Shown here one piece after another: positions 16,521-23,487 of a DNA stretch of 48,449 bases (position 1 is the stretch's first letter; each line of letters opens with the position of its first letter). Origin of the DNA: a virus. The notes below the pieces were generated by a model, which made no database searches, was not told the DNA's origin, and saw only the letters and a list, made by a program, of their open reading frames with translations. The DNA is taken from positions 1 through 48,449 of the IMG/VR virus record IMGVR_UViG_3300006737_007703; one strand, given 5' to 3'. Both the position numbers and the translations under genes were made by a program.

Positions 16521-16814
16521 GCAACCTTTATCATCTACAAAAATATCAGCGCCAGGTTTACCTAAAAATAAATCATGATATTTTAAGTTCCATGAATCAA
16601 GCTGCTCTTTAGTAAGGTTATAATATTTCGCGTACGCTTTTATAGGGTTATTATTAGTACTACCCATACCTCTAGCAGTTAACACGTATATTGTATGACC
16701 ATCTTCATATAAACTATTAACATAATCAATTCGCTCTTTTATAGGAGTACTATCTCTATAATCACTACCTTCTGTAACACATAGCGTGTTATCAACATCA
16801 AAACAATAAGTCAT
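16488..16814 (-). CDS. Small HAD-family phosphatase (capsule-biosynthesis type)
   Basis: 108 residues. YCFDVDNTLC at 3-12 gives the HAD nucleophile motif D-x-D-x-T (D6, D8); YVLTARGMG near 43-51 gives motif II Thr/Ser; LFLGKPGADIFVDDKG near 84-99 gives the Lys and the acidic motif IV. This small form is common in capsule and sugar-nucleotide clusters. Inference: it removes a phosphate from a sugar bisphosphate, the role GmhB plays in heptose synthesis, since kinase, isomerase and nucleotidyltransferase are in the same operon. Its ATG overlaps the transaldolase stop by one base. It is the last gene of the minus operon. Confidence 0.8.
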   Translation of the reverse strand: MTYCFDVDNTLCVTEGSDYRDSTPIKERIDYVNSLYEDGHTIYVLTARGMGSTNNNPIKAYAKYYNLTKEQLDSWNLKYHDLFLGKPGADIFVDDKGCLDKDFFSPKV

Positions 16815-17494
16815 TATATCCAGTTTTTAAAGTCATTAGTAAATTGCTCGATTGAAGCAGTTGTACCAGGGTGCGTAGAACTTTCTTTAACTACATTAAA
16901 ACCTGCAGTTACGATATGAGAACCAGAACTCCAAGCATCTGTAATATCTTCAGGTTTTCTAATACTACCAGAAATAATTTCGCAATTTAAATTATTCTCT
17001 TTAATAAATTCATTAGTTTCTTGAAGAGCAAAATGTACCGGTACTTTGCTATCTCTAGCTCTATTATAGAATAGAGAAACATATCTAGCACCAGCAGCTG
17101 CTCCGAGCATTAATTGAGCACTTGTATAACAACACGTACAATTAATATCAACTCCTATACCAGCTAATGATTCAATTACAGGAAGCTCATTCCACCCAAT
17201 AGGAATTTTAATATTTAAATTATCATAGTCGATATGTTTTTTCAAGCTAATTGCTTGTTGTTTAATCTCTTCTGGTTCAATTGCAAACACTTCAACACTA
17301 AAAGGAATTTCATTACCGGTAATATCACTCTTATCTTTCAAAAGGTTAGCAATTTTTTGCATATGTTCAATATAATCAGCTTTAGGCTCTTTTGACATAA
17401 GGGACGGGTTAGTAGTTACCCCGCTAATTATACCTCTATCGATAGATTCAGATATTTCGTCAATATTAGCTGTGTCAATAAATAATTCTCGCAT
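16814..17494 (-). CDS. talC: TalC/FSA-type transaldolase
   Basis: 226 residues starting MRELFIDTANIDEI. The start at 17494 is supported by a sigma70-like promoter 5 bases upstream; a longer in-frame version from 17530 would add a non-conserved basic leader. Seen: SGVTTNPSLM at 24-33, the Schiff-base Lys at K96 in LNIKIPIGW, and GAAAGARYVSLFYNRARD near 131-148. The family moves a dihydroxyacetone unit between sugar phosphates (transaldolase) or cleaves fructose-6-phosphate. Similar genes occur in cyanophages, where they bend host metabolism toward the pentose phosphate pathway. Here it sits in a sugar-nucleotide operon, so it may feed pentose or heptose phosphate to its neighbours. Confidence 0.88.
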   Translation of the reverse strand: MRELFIDTANIDEISESIDRGIISGVTTNPSLMSKEPKADYIEHMQKIANLLKDKSDITGNEIPFSVEVFAIEPEEIKQQAISLKKHIDYDNLNIKIPIGWNELPVIESLAGIGVDINCTCCYTSAQLMLGAAAGARYVSLFYNRARDSKVPVHFALQETNEFIKENNLNCEIISGSIRKPEDITDAWSSGSHIVTAGFNVVKESSTHPGTTASIEQFTNDFKNWI

Positions 17495-17499
17495 AATAT

Positions 17500-17527
17500 A
17501 TTTTATAATAAGTTTTTTAATTTTCAA
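17500..17527 (-). promoter_or_regulatory. Internal sigma70-like promoter before transaldolase
   Basis: Minus strand: TTGAAA (17522-17527), 16 bp, TAAAAT (17500-17505), then 5 bases to ATG 17494. It overlaps the 3' end of the cupin gene and would allow separate transcription of the last two genes. Confidence 0.65.
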
Positions 17528-17957
17528 CAAATTTATATGTTTTACCGTCTTCTACTATATGCGAATCATTATCATCATCTGTAGTACTTACCTCTATAAT
17601 AACAGTATCCTGTATAGCCATACGCATATGCATTAAACCAACAGGTATATGTATTACATCTCCTTCATTTAGAATAATTGATTTATTCTCTGCTCTCCCT
17701 ATTCTTAAACCTAATTTAAGTTGACCCTTATCGATATAATAAGATTCTTTTTTATGTACATGATACTCCATGCTACTTTGAGTCCCCGCTCTCATAAAAA
17801 TTTTCTTTATACTATAGCCATCTTGATCAAAAAGCGTCGACATATCACCCCAGTATTTTTCTTCAGCTTTAACTACTTGCTCTACGCTTGGTAGCTCTCT
17901 TATTCCATATTTGTTATCTTTGTCCATAATATTTTGTTGTTCCATGTTTTCTATCAA
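17517..17957 (-). CDS. Cupin-domain protein, mannose-6-phosphate-isomerase-like
   Basis: 146 residues. A single cupin barrel: EYHVHKKESYYIDKGQLKL near 75-93 holds the first metal-binding set (H-x-H-x4-E), and DVIHIPVGLMHMRM near 107-120 holds the second (His). IEVSTTDDDNDSH follows, as in type II phosphomannose isomerase cupin domains. It may isomerise a sugar phosphate or bind one; mannose-6-phosphate supply for the Gmd/fucose branch is one possibility. The true start may be a later Met (for example MDKDNKYG at 17927). It overlaps the AraD-like gene by 44 bases. Confidence 0.72.
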   Translation of the reverse strand: MIENMEQQNIMDKDNKYGIRELPSVEQVVKAEEKYWGDMSTLFDQDGYSIKKIFMRAGTQSSMEYHVHKKESYYIDKGQLKLGLRIGRAENKSIILNEGDVIHIPVGLMHMRMAIQDTVIIEVSTTDDDNDSHIVEDGKTYKFVEN

Positions 17958-18633
17958 AATGTTTATCTAATAAACACTTAGATAGTTTGTGATCACAAAC
18001 TTTTATCTTTTCAGTTAAGAAAGCTAATTTAGCTATCTCCTCTATTACTATAGCATTTTCTAATGCTTGTTGTTTTGTAGTACCCCAAACATACACCCCA
18101 TGGTTTGGTAACAAACACCCAGGCATTTTATTGTAATCTATTTTATTATCCTTAAAATAATTCACAATACTCAACCCTATATTTCTTTCGTAATTATTCT
18201 CTATTTCATTTTTGAGTAAATCGTAGACTATAGGTACATCACCGTAAAAATAGTCAGCATGAGTCGTACCGTAGCAGTTAATAGGTCTTCTAGCTTGTGC
18301 AAAAGCAGTGCAATATTGAGAATGGGTATGAATAATATAGTTTACCTCCTTAAAGCTTTTATATAGCTCGATATGAGTTGGAGTATCTACCGAGGGAGAT
18401 TTACCCCTTGCGGTAGTACCGGTAGTAATGGTTACTCTACTTAAGTTACCTACTTCAAGTTTATATACGTCTATACCCGAAGGCTTTATAATTACCTGAT
18501 TGTTAACTCTATCGATACCACTAGCATTACCCCACGTTAGCTTAACTAGACCCCTATTAACAATTTCTTGATTTAGTTGTATAACGTTCTGATATAATTG
18601 ATTTAAATAGTTCATAACTTGGAGGAGTTGCAC
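17914..18633 (-). CDS. L-ribulose-5-phosphate 4-epimerase-like (AraD/UlaF, class II aldolase fold)
   Basis: 239 residues, or 233 from Met at 18615. Family knowledge: AraD interconverts L-ribulose-5-phosphate and D-xylulose-5-phosphate using a zinc ion. Seen: LTWGNASG at 32-39 (phosphate site), YIIHTHSQY at 99-107 with two zinc His (H102, H104), GTTHADYFYGDVP at 122-134, LPNHGVYVWG at 175-184 (third zinc His, H178) and a C-terminal LLDKHFDRKHG segment ending YYGQR. The THADYFYG block and this C-terminus are characteristic of AraD rather than fuculose-phosphate aldolases. It lies between the cupin and kinase genes, overlapping both. It is probably the entry step from the pentose phosphate pool. 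Confidence 0.85.
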   Translation of the reverse strand: MQLLQVMNYLNQLYQNVIQLNQEIVNRGLVKLTWGNASGIDRVNNQVIIKPSGIDVYKLEVGNLSRVTITTGTTARGKSPSVDTPTHIELYKSFKEVNYIIHTHSQYCTAFAQARRPINCYGTTHADYFYGDVPIVYDLLKNEIENNYERNIGLSIVNYFKDNKIDYNKMPGCLLPNHGVYVWGTTKQQALENAIVIEEIAKLAFLTEKIKVCDHKLSKCLLDKHFDRKHGTTKYYGQR

Positions 18634-19456
18634 CTTTTGTTTCTGTTGCTAAGCTAGCCCATATATTACAATAATCTAAAGCTTTCAAGGAATTATCTAA
18701 ACTAACTAAAGATGCCATAGCTGTAAAGCTATCCCCCGCACCGCAAGTATCAACAACTTTTGCCTGTCTTGGTGGATAAATTATGCCGTTATATTTACAG
18801 CCTCTGCTACCTAAAGTAGTAATACTTTCTGATCTCAAGTTATAAAATTGCTCTTCATCTTCATTTAAAATAAATAATGAGCAATTTTCGAATTTTTTTA
18901 ATTTAAGGTCTTTCTTTCCACCCCAATCAGAAAGCTGAGTATTTACTATACAAGGCTTCTTTTTACTTCTACAAAGCTTAATTGTAGAAATAGTTAAATT
19001 TTCAGATAAAAAACCTCCTCTATAATCACTTAGAATAACCGAATCATATTCATCAATTATTCTTACTAATTCACTTAAAATTCTATTTTCATCATCTTTA
19101 CTTAAAACTAAAATACTTCCACGATTTACCTGAAGATGCTTATAGCTATTGCCCTTGCGGCTTACGTAAAATCTACTTTTTATATTATGCTGTCTATCTA
19201 GATTAAAGTATTTTACGTTATTTTCTTTTAATGTGTCCGCTATAGTAGAATCATTAAATGCAGTAAAGAAGCAAACCTCCCGCTCTAAAGCTCTTAAGTT
19301 CATTACAAGATTTCCTGCTCCCCCAAGCTGCTTTTTTTTAGAAACATATTCAGCCTTGAGAGTTGGTGACTCTAGTGAAAGACCAACTGCTCTCGTATAC
19401 AAATATTCATCAGAGATTAAATCTCCTATTACTAAAACTTTTTTACGATTTAACAT
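18557..19456 (-). CDS. PfkB/HldE-type sugar-phosphate kinase
   Basis: 299 residues of the ribokinase fold, closest by eye to the N-terminal kinase domain of HldE (RfaE), which phosphorylates C1 of D-glycero-D-manno-heptose 7-phosphate. Seen: KVLVIGDLISDEYLYTR at 5-21, KKKQLGGAGNLVMNLRAL near 41-58 (substrate GG motif) and VVDTCGAGDSFTAMASL near 239-255 with the catalytic Asp and the anion hole. Several HldE positions are changed: the R-I-S-PEAP block reads LSLESP. A different substrate, such as a pentose 5-phosphate, is therefore possible. The nucleotidyltransferase half of HldE is encoded in the upstream gene, overlapping this one by 14 bases. Confidence 0.85.
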   Translation of the reverse strand: MLNRKKVLVIGDLISDEYLYTRAVGLSLESPTLKAEYVSKKKQLGGAGNLVMNLRALEREVCFFTAFNDSTIADTLKENNVKYFNLDRQHNIKSRFYVSRKGNSYKHLQVNRGSILVLSKDDENRILSELVRIIDEYDSVILSDYRGGFLSENLTISTIKLCRSKKKPCIVNTQLSDWGGKKDLKLKKFENCSLFILNEDEEQFYNLRSESITTLGSRGCKYNGIIYPPRQAKVVDTCGAGDSFTAMASLVSLDNSLKALDYCNIWASLATETKGATPPSYELFKSIISERYTTKSRNC

Positions 19457-20318
19457 TTTCTCTAACCTTTTCTATAACTTTAGTTGTGGAGTATGTAACT
19501 TTATCAAATAAAGGAGCGACTTTAATTTGAATATGATCTGGAATATTATCTCTTTTTCTTATCTCTTCTGCTGTAAACTCACCACCTTTAACAACTATAT
19601 CTGGATTAATATCATTTATTATATCTTCAGTTTTAATATTATCAAAAATTACTACCTCATCTACTACAGATAAGGAAGAAAGAATATTTTTTCTATCGCT
19701 TTCATTAGTTACTGGTCTTTCTGGACCTTTTAATTCTTTAGTAGCCCTATCTGAATTTATACCAACAACTAATTTGTCTCCTAAACTCTTAGCAAAATTT
19801 AAAACTTCAATATGACCTAAATGTAACAAGTCAAAAATACCATTAGTAAAAACTACCGTTTCAGGCTTATGATCTGATATTTTTTCAACTCGTTTTACAT
19901 GTCTTCCTTCACCAAAAGGTGTATCAAGCCACTGCTCTAAAATTTCCTTAGCATTTCTTGTAGTAGATATCCAACTACCTAAACACAATACATTAGAATT
20001 ATTATGCTCTCTACATTTTGGAGCAGAATCTAAATTATGAACTAATGCCGCTCTTACATTTTTAAATCTATTAGCTGCTATACTCATTCCTACCCCTGTT
20101 CCGCAAATAAGAATGCCCTTTTCTATGTCTCCGTTATGTACTATAGAACTAAGTTGATTCGCGTAATCAACATAATCTACGCTATCAACATCACTATAAG
20201 GCCCTATATCGATAGGATTATAACCTGCCTCTTTGAGTATACTTTTCAACTCACGCTTTAACACTACACCGTTATGATCACTAGCTAAAACTATATTTTT
20301 GTCTATCGTTTTCAACAC
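19443..20318 (-). CDS. RpiB-type isomerase fused to HldE-type nucleotidyltransferase
   Basis: 291 residues in two domains. Residues 1-145 match ribose-5-phosphate isomerase B / LacAB: LASDHNG at 11-17 and GILICGTGVGMSIAAN at 68-83 with catalytic C72. Residues 150-291 match the HldE C-terminal nucleotidyltransferase: FTNGIFDLLHLGHIEVL at 157-173 with HxGH at 166-169, VVGINSD at 184-190, DIVVKGGEFT at 240-249 and a YSTTK near the end. I know of no standard enzyme with this pair; it joins ketose-aldose isomerisation and sugar-1-phosphate activation in one chain. Start: GTG 20318, or TTG 20315, which lies exactly 6 bases after the -10 box. First gene of the operon. Confidence 0.9.
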   Translation of the reverse strand: MLKTIDKNIVLASDHNGVVLKRELKSILKEAGYNPIDIGPYSDVDSVDYVDYANQLSSIVHNGDIEKGILICGTGVGMSIAANRFKNVRAALVHNLDSAPKCREHNNSNVLCLGSWISTTRNAKEILEQWLDTPFGEGRHVKRVEKISDHKPETVVFTNGIFDLLHLGHIEVLNFAKSLGDKLVVGINSDRATKELKGPERPVTNESDRKNILSSLSVVDEVVIFDNIKTEDIINDINPDIVVKGGEFTAEEIRKRDNIPDHIQIKVAPLFDKVTYSTTKVIEKVRENVKS

Positions 20319-20321
20319 TAT

Positions 20322-20349
20322 ATTTTATATAACTATTTGCATTTATCAA
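20322..20349 (-). promoter_or_regulatory. sigma70-like promoter of the sugar-nucleotide operon
   Basis: Minus strand: TTGATA (20344-20349), 16 bp, TAAAAT (20322-20327). GTG 20318 follows after 3 bases and TTG 20315 after 6. The plus-strand gene at 20374 starts divergently from the same 55-base gap, with a possible -10 TATATT at 20362-20367. Confidence 0.65.
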
Positions 20350-20373
20350 CCACATCTCTTATATATTATATTG

Positions 20374-21072
20374 ATGTCTTTAAGTAGCGATAAAATTAGA
20401 GAGCTATATGAAAAATTTGTAAAGGTAAATTATACAAATGAATATAAGAACAGGTACGTACCTTTACCTTTAGAAAAAAATAATAAGAAGTGGAAATGGG
20501 AAGGTAAAGATTTTCCTAGAGTTATATCATTGTTAGAATTTGAATCCTATATCGAAAAATATAACTTTCAAATTGAAAAGCTTCTTCTTTTTAATGGTGA
20601 ACAGGATCCGGAAATTGAATATTTAAAAGGTAGATATAAAAGCTATCTAAATGTAAATTATGAAGATAATGAAGAAAAATACGATTTACATAACTTACAG
20701 TTAAAGCAAAATAATTTTGATTTTTGCATTTTATCACAGACGCTAGAGCATGTATATAATCCCTCTCTTTGTCTTAAAAATATAAAAAAGTATCTAGCAG
20801 ATAGTGGTTATCTTTATATTAATGTACCAGCTTGTAACGCACCACACAGTGAACCATTTCACTACTATATAGGCTATACACCTATGGGATTGGCTGCCCT
20901 AGCTGAAGAAAATGGTTATAAGGTAAAAGAAATAGGTCAATGGGGAAATGAAGAATATTTAGTTAAACTTTGGACAAGAAATCCAGGGTGGAGTGAATAT
21001 AGACAGCTTGAAACCCCAGGTGTAAATGAAATAGAAAATCCAGTAATAACATGGGCACTTTTACAAAAATAG
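20374..21072 (+). CDS. SAM-dependent methyltransferase-like protein
   Basis: 232 residues from ATG 20374, which follows a TATATT by 6 bases; an upstream in-frame ATG would lie within the divergent gene. The DFCILSQTLEHVYNP motif near 107-121 and YLYINVPAC near 136-144 are the motif IV/post-IV blocks of type 11/23 methyltransferases. The usual N-terminal glycine-rich SAM loop is not clear (IEKLLLFNGEQDPEI instead), so activity is uncertain. Its neighbours make a sugar or glycan substrate likely. Confidence 0.65.
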   Translation: MSLSSDKIRELYEKFVKVNYTNEYKNRYVPLPLEKNNKKWKWEGKDFPRVISLLEFESYIEKYNFQIEKLLLFNGEQDPEIEYLKGRYKSYLNVNYEDNEEKYDLHNLQLKQNNFDFCILSQTLEHVYNPSLCLKNIKKYLADSGYLYINVPACNAPHSEPFHYYIGYTPMGLAALAEENGYKVKEIGQWGNEEYLVKLWTRNPGWSEYRQLETPGVNEIENPVITWALLQK

Positions 21073-21914
21073 GCTTACTATGTTTAGATGATCAAGAAGA
21101 AGTTGGTCATATAAATTTTGATAATTTTAGAAAAGCTTTAAAAAATTATTTTAAAGATAGTAGCTTTATCGATATAATTTCGAAAGAACAACTACCTGAA
21201 ATTGATTTACTTATTATAGTAGATGAACATTTCATACCACATGTAAATGTATGGAAAAATGATGACTTTATTAATACGCTAAATGAACTTAATTTAAAAG
21301 TTTTACTATTCAATATAGAAAAAATATTTAGTAGCCAATTTCCATGGAATGCAGATCACCAAAGGAAGGTTGAAACCATCAATAACTTGACACAATTATT
21401 TGGTGATTTAGAAGATCGTAAAATAAAAGGTGCTATTTTAAATAAACATGGCCTTTTATCTAAAAGTCAAAAATTAAAGGTAGAGAATACAGAAAAGAAA
21501 AATAGTATAGTTTTTTTAGGACAAGCAGAAGGTCCTCAGTATCATAGAAGACAGCAAATCTTAAATTATATAAGCAGTAGATCTACTAAAATTCCTCTAG
21601 AAATAAAAGTAACTAATAGAAAACTAACCTATCAAGAATATTTAGAAATTTTATCAAGTTATAAATACGTTCTTAACCCGCTAGGGTGTGGTGATTTTAT
21701 AAATTTAAGATTTTATGAAGCTTTGGAGTTAGGTTGTATACCTATCCAGCAAGTAACACCAGAAATGCTAGAAGCTTATAGTAAGGAGCTTAAATATAGT
21801 ATTAATTTTATTCACCCTGAAGATATAAATCTCAAAAAAGAATACAAATATATGGATTACTACTTAGAAGATTATTTTGAAGAATTAAACCTAGAAAGTA
21901 TATTGAATTCCTAG
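21051..21914 (+). CDS. Exostosin-like GT-B glycosyltransferase
   Basis: 287 residues. A C-terminal block, SYKYVLNPLGCGDFINLRFY, followed by EALELGCIPIQQ, has the exostosin/GT47-like donor-site pattern also seen in the protein at 15696. The N-terminal half is alpha/beta without clear motifs. It overlaps the methyltransferase gene by 22 bases. Substrate unknown. Confidence 0.6.
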   Translation: MGTFTKIGLLCLDDQEEVGHINFDNFRKALKNYFKDSSFIDIISKEQLPEIDLLIIVDEHFIPHVNVWKNDDFINTLNELNLKVLLFNIEKIFSSQFPWNADHQRKVETINNLTQLFGDLEDRKIKGAILNKHGLLSKSQKLKVENTEKKNSIVFLGQAEGPQYHRRQQILNYISSRSTKIPLEIKVTNRKLTYQEYLEILSSYKYVLNPLGCGDFINLRFYEALELGCIPIQQVTPEMLEAYSKELKYSINFIHPEDINLKKEYKYMDYYLEDYFEELNLESILNS

Positions 21915-21930
21915 AATATTATAATAATAT
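21903..21930 (+). promoter_or_regulatory. sigma70-like promoter of the DUF366-like gene
   Basis: TTGAAT (21903-21908), 16 bp, TAATAT (21925-21930), 7 bases to ATG 21938. The -10 is weaker than elsewhere, but its spacing fits the series. A TATAAT at 21920-21925 lacks a matching -35. Confidence 0.5.
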
Positions 21931-21937
21931 ATATTAT

Positions 21938-22519
21938 ATGATTATTGATCAACAAGTTTATAATGGAGACTTAATTCACGAGCGTTTTGCTTATAAGTTC
22001 TTTCGGAAAGAAGTATCACCCTTTGGTAATATTGTAGCTTTTAGAGCTCCTATGTATGTTAGTGACAACCTTATCGATTTAGAAGATACTCTAGCTAAAG
22101 ATTTTATTCACTCTGACGACTCTATTAATTTTTGCTGGGAGATACCTAATCTCTGTCCTCTAGGAGCTGTAGCTTTTCAACGGCTATTCAATACTACTAT
22201 TGCATCGATGGTAGGTCAATCGATTAATAAAAGTATATCTATGGATGGTGATGATATTATGGTAAATGATACGTTTATTGGAAGTGATGATAAAAAATAT
22301 GACCGCGGTAAAGTTAGTGTTTCTATTACCTATAGTAAAGATAACGTAGCGCTTGGTCATACTGGTATTAATATTAATGCTGGAAAGAAAGCTCCTGGAT
22401 TTGCTTATTCTTCAAATTTAGACGATTTACAAGTTCAAAACGTTATGGAGGCTGTTATCAGTGCCTTTAATAGCGAAGTAAAAGATCAGTGGATAGCAAC
22501 TACTAAAATTATTGTATGA
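21938..22519 (+). CDS. DUF366-like protein, possibly linked to 7-deazaguanine
   Basis: 193 residues. By eye it matches DUF366 (PF04017): a YNGDLIHERFAYKFF start at 9-23, NIVAFRAPMYVSDNLIDLED near 31-50, a later AFQRLFNTTIASM segment and GKVSVSITYSKDN followed by HTGINI in the second half. The biochemical role of this family is not settled to my knowledge. It has its own sigma70-like promoter, as folE2, queD and queE do, which is why I suspect a shared pathway; sequence alone does not show this. It overlaps gmd by 4 bases, so a role unrelated to guanine is equally open. Confidence 0.58.
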   Translation: MIIDQQVYNGDLIHERFAYKFFRKEVSPFGNIVAFRAPMYVSDNLIDLEDTLAKDFIHSDDSINFCWEIPNLCPLGAVAFQRLFNTTIASMVGQSINKSISMDGDDIMVNDTFIGSDDKKYDRGKVSVSITYSKDNVALGHTGININAGKKAPGFAYSSNLDDLQVQNVMEAVISAFNSEVKDQWIATTKIIV

Positions 22520-23487
22520 AAAGAGCTCTTATAACAGGTATTAATGGACAAGATGGTTCGTATTTAGCAGAATTTCTTTTAGAGAAAGGCTACCAAGTAT
22601 ACGGAACAGTAAAGCGAAATTCAGTTTCTGAAAATCAAACTGCAAGATTAGATAAAATATTTCCTAAAATAGTAGATAATTTAATATATGCAGATCTTAG
22701 TGATCTTTCTTCTCTTTTAAATGCAATTCATATATCTAGACCTAATGAGATTTATAATCTTGCTGCACAATCGCATGTGAGAATTAGCTTTGATCAACCG
22801 GTTTATACTGCGCTTACTACAGGAGTGGGTACGTTAAATTTACTTGAAGCTGCGAGAATTTATGATCCATCGGTAAAAATCTATCAGGCATCTTCATCAG
22901 AGATGTTTGGTAACAATATAGATGAGGATGGTTTTCAAAGAGAGACTACTCCAATGAGTCCAGTTTCACCGTACGGTTGTTCAAAAGTATTTTCTTATAA
23001 TATATGCAGAAACTATAGAAAGTCTTATAACATGCATGTATCAAATGGAATTTTATTCAATCATGAATCACCAAGAAGAGGAAGTAACTTTGTTACTTCA
23101 AAAGTAGTTAAGACTGCAGTACAAATTAAGAAAGGTCTAGCTACAGAACTTAGATTGGGTAATTTAGATGCTGCAAGGGATTGGGGTCATGCTAAAGACT
23201 ATGTTGAAGCTATGTGGCAAATACTACAACAAGATACTCCCGACGACTATGTTTGCGCTACAGGTATATCGCATACTGTCGGCGATTTAGTTAATTATAC
23301 CTTCAAAAAGTTAGATCTAGATCCAACACAGTACATAAAAACTGATGCAAAATATTTTAGACCTGAAGAGCTTGATGTTCTCAAAGGTGATAGCTCAAAG
23401 CTAAGAGACAGAGTAGGATGGGAACCTAAATATTCTTTTGAAGATCTAATTGATGAAATGATTGAATATTGGGATGAGAGAATATAG
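22516..23487 (+). CDS. gmd: GDP-mannose 4,6-dehydratase
   Basis: 323 residues. The enzyme converts GDP-D-mannose to GDP-4-keto-6-deoxy-D-mannose, the branch point to GDP-fucose, colitose, rhamnose and perosamine. Seen: LITGINGQDGSYLAEFLL at 5-22 (NADP-binding), the QSHVRISFDQP block near 85-95, SSSEMFG at 126-132, YGCSK at 153-157 (catalytic Tyr and Lys), FNHESPRRGSNFVTSK near 178-193 and RDWGHAKDYVEAMW near 227-240. All Gmd signatures are present and length is normal. Partner enzymes: the Fcl/ColC-like gene at 8277 and ColD-like gene at 9185. ATGA overlap with the preceding gene. Confidence 0.95.
   Translation: MKRALITGINGQDGSYLAEFLLEKGYQVYGTVKRNSVSENQTARLDKIFPKIVDNLIYADLSDLSSLLNAIHISRPNEIYNLAAQSHVRISFDQPVYTALTTGVGTLNLLEAARIYDPSVKIYQASSSEMFGNNIDEDGFQRETTPMSPVSPYGCSKVFSYNICRNYRKSYNMHVSNGILFNHESPRRGSNFVTSKVVKTAVQIKKGLATELRLGNLDAARDWGHAKDYVEAMWQILQQDTPDDYVCATGISHTVGDLVNYTFKKLDLDPTQYIKTDAKYFRPEELDVLKGDSSKLRDRVGWEPKYSFEDLIDEMIEYWDERI

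Noticed and set aside
16488-20318. Reading the operon simply as ADP-heptose synthesis
   Set aside because: Not excluded, but no GmhA is present and an AraD-like epimerase is; I therefore prefer a pentose route and list heptose as the alternative.
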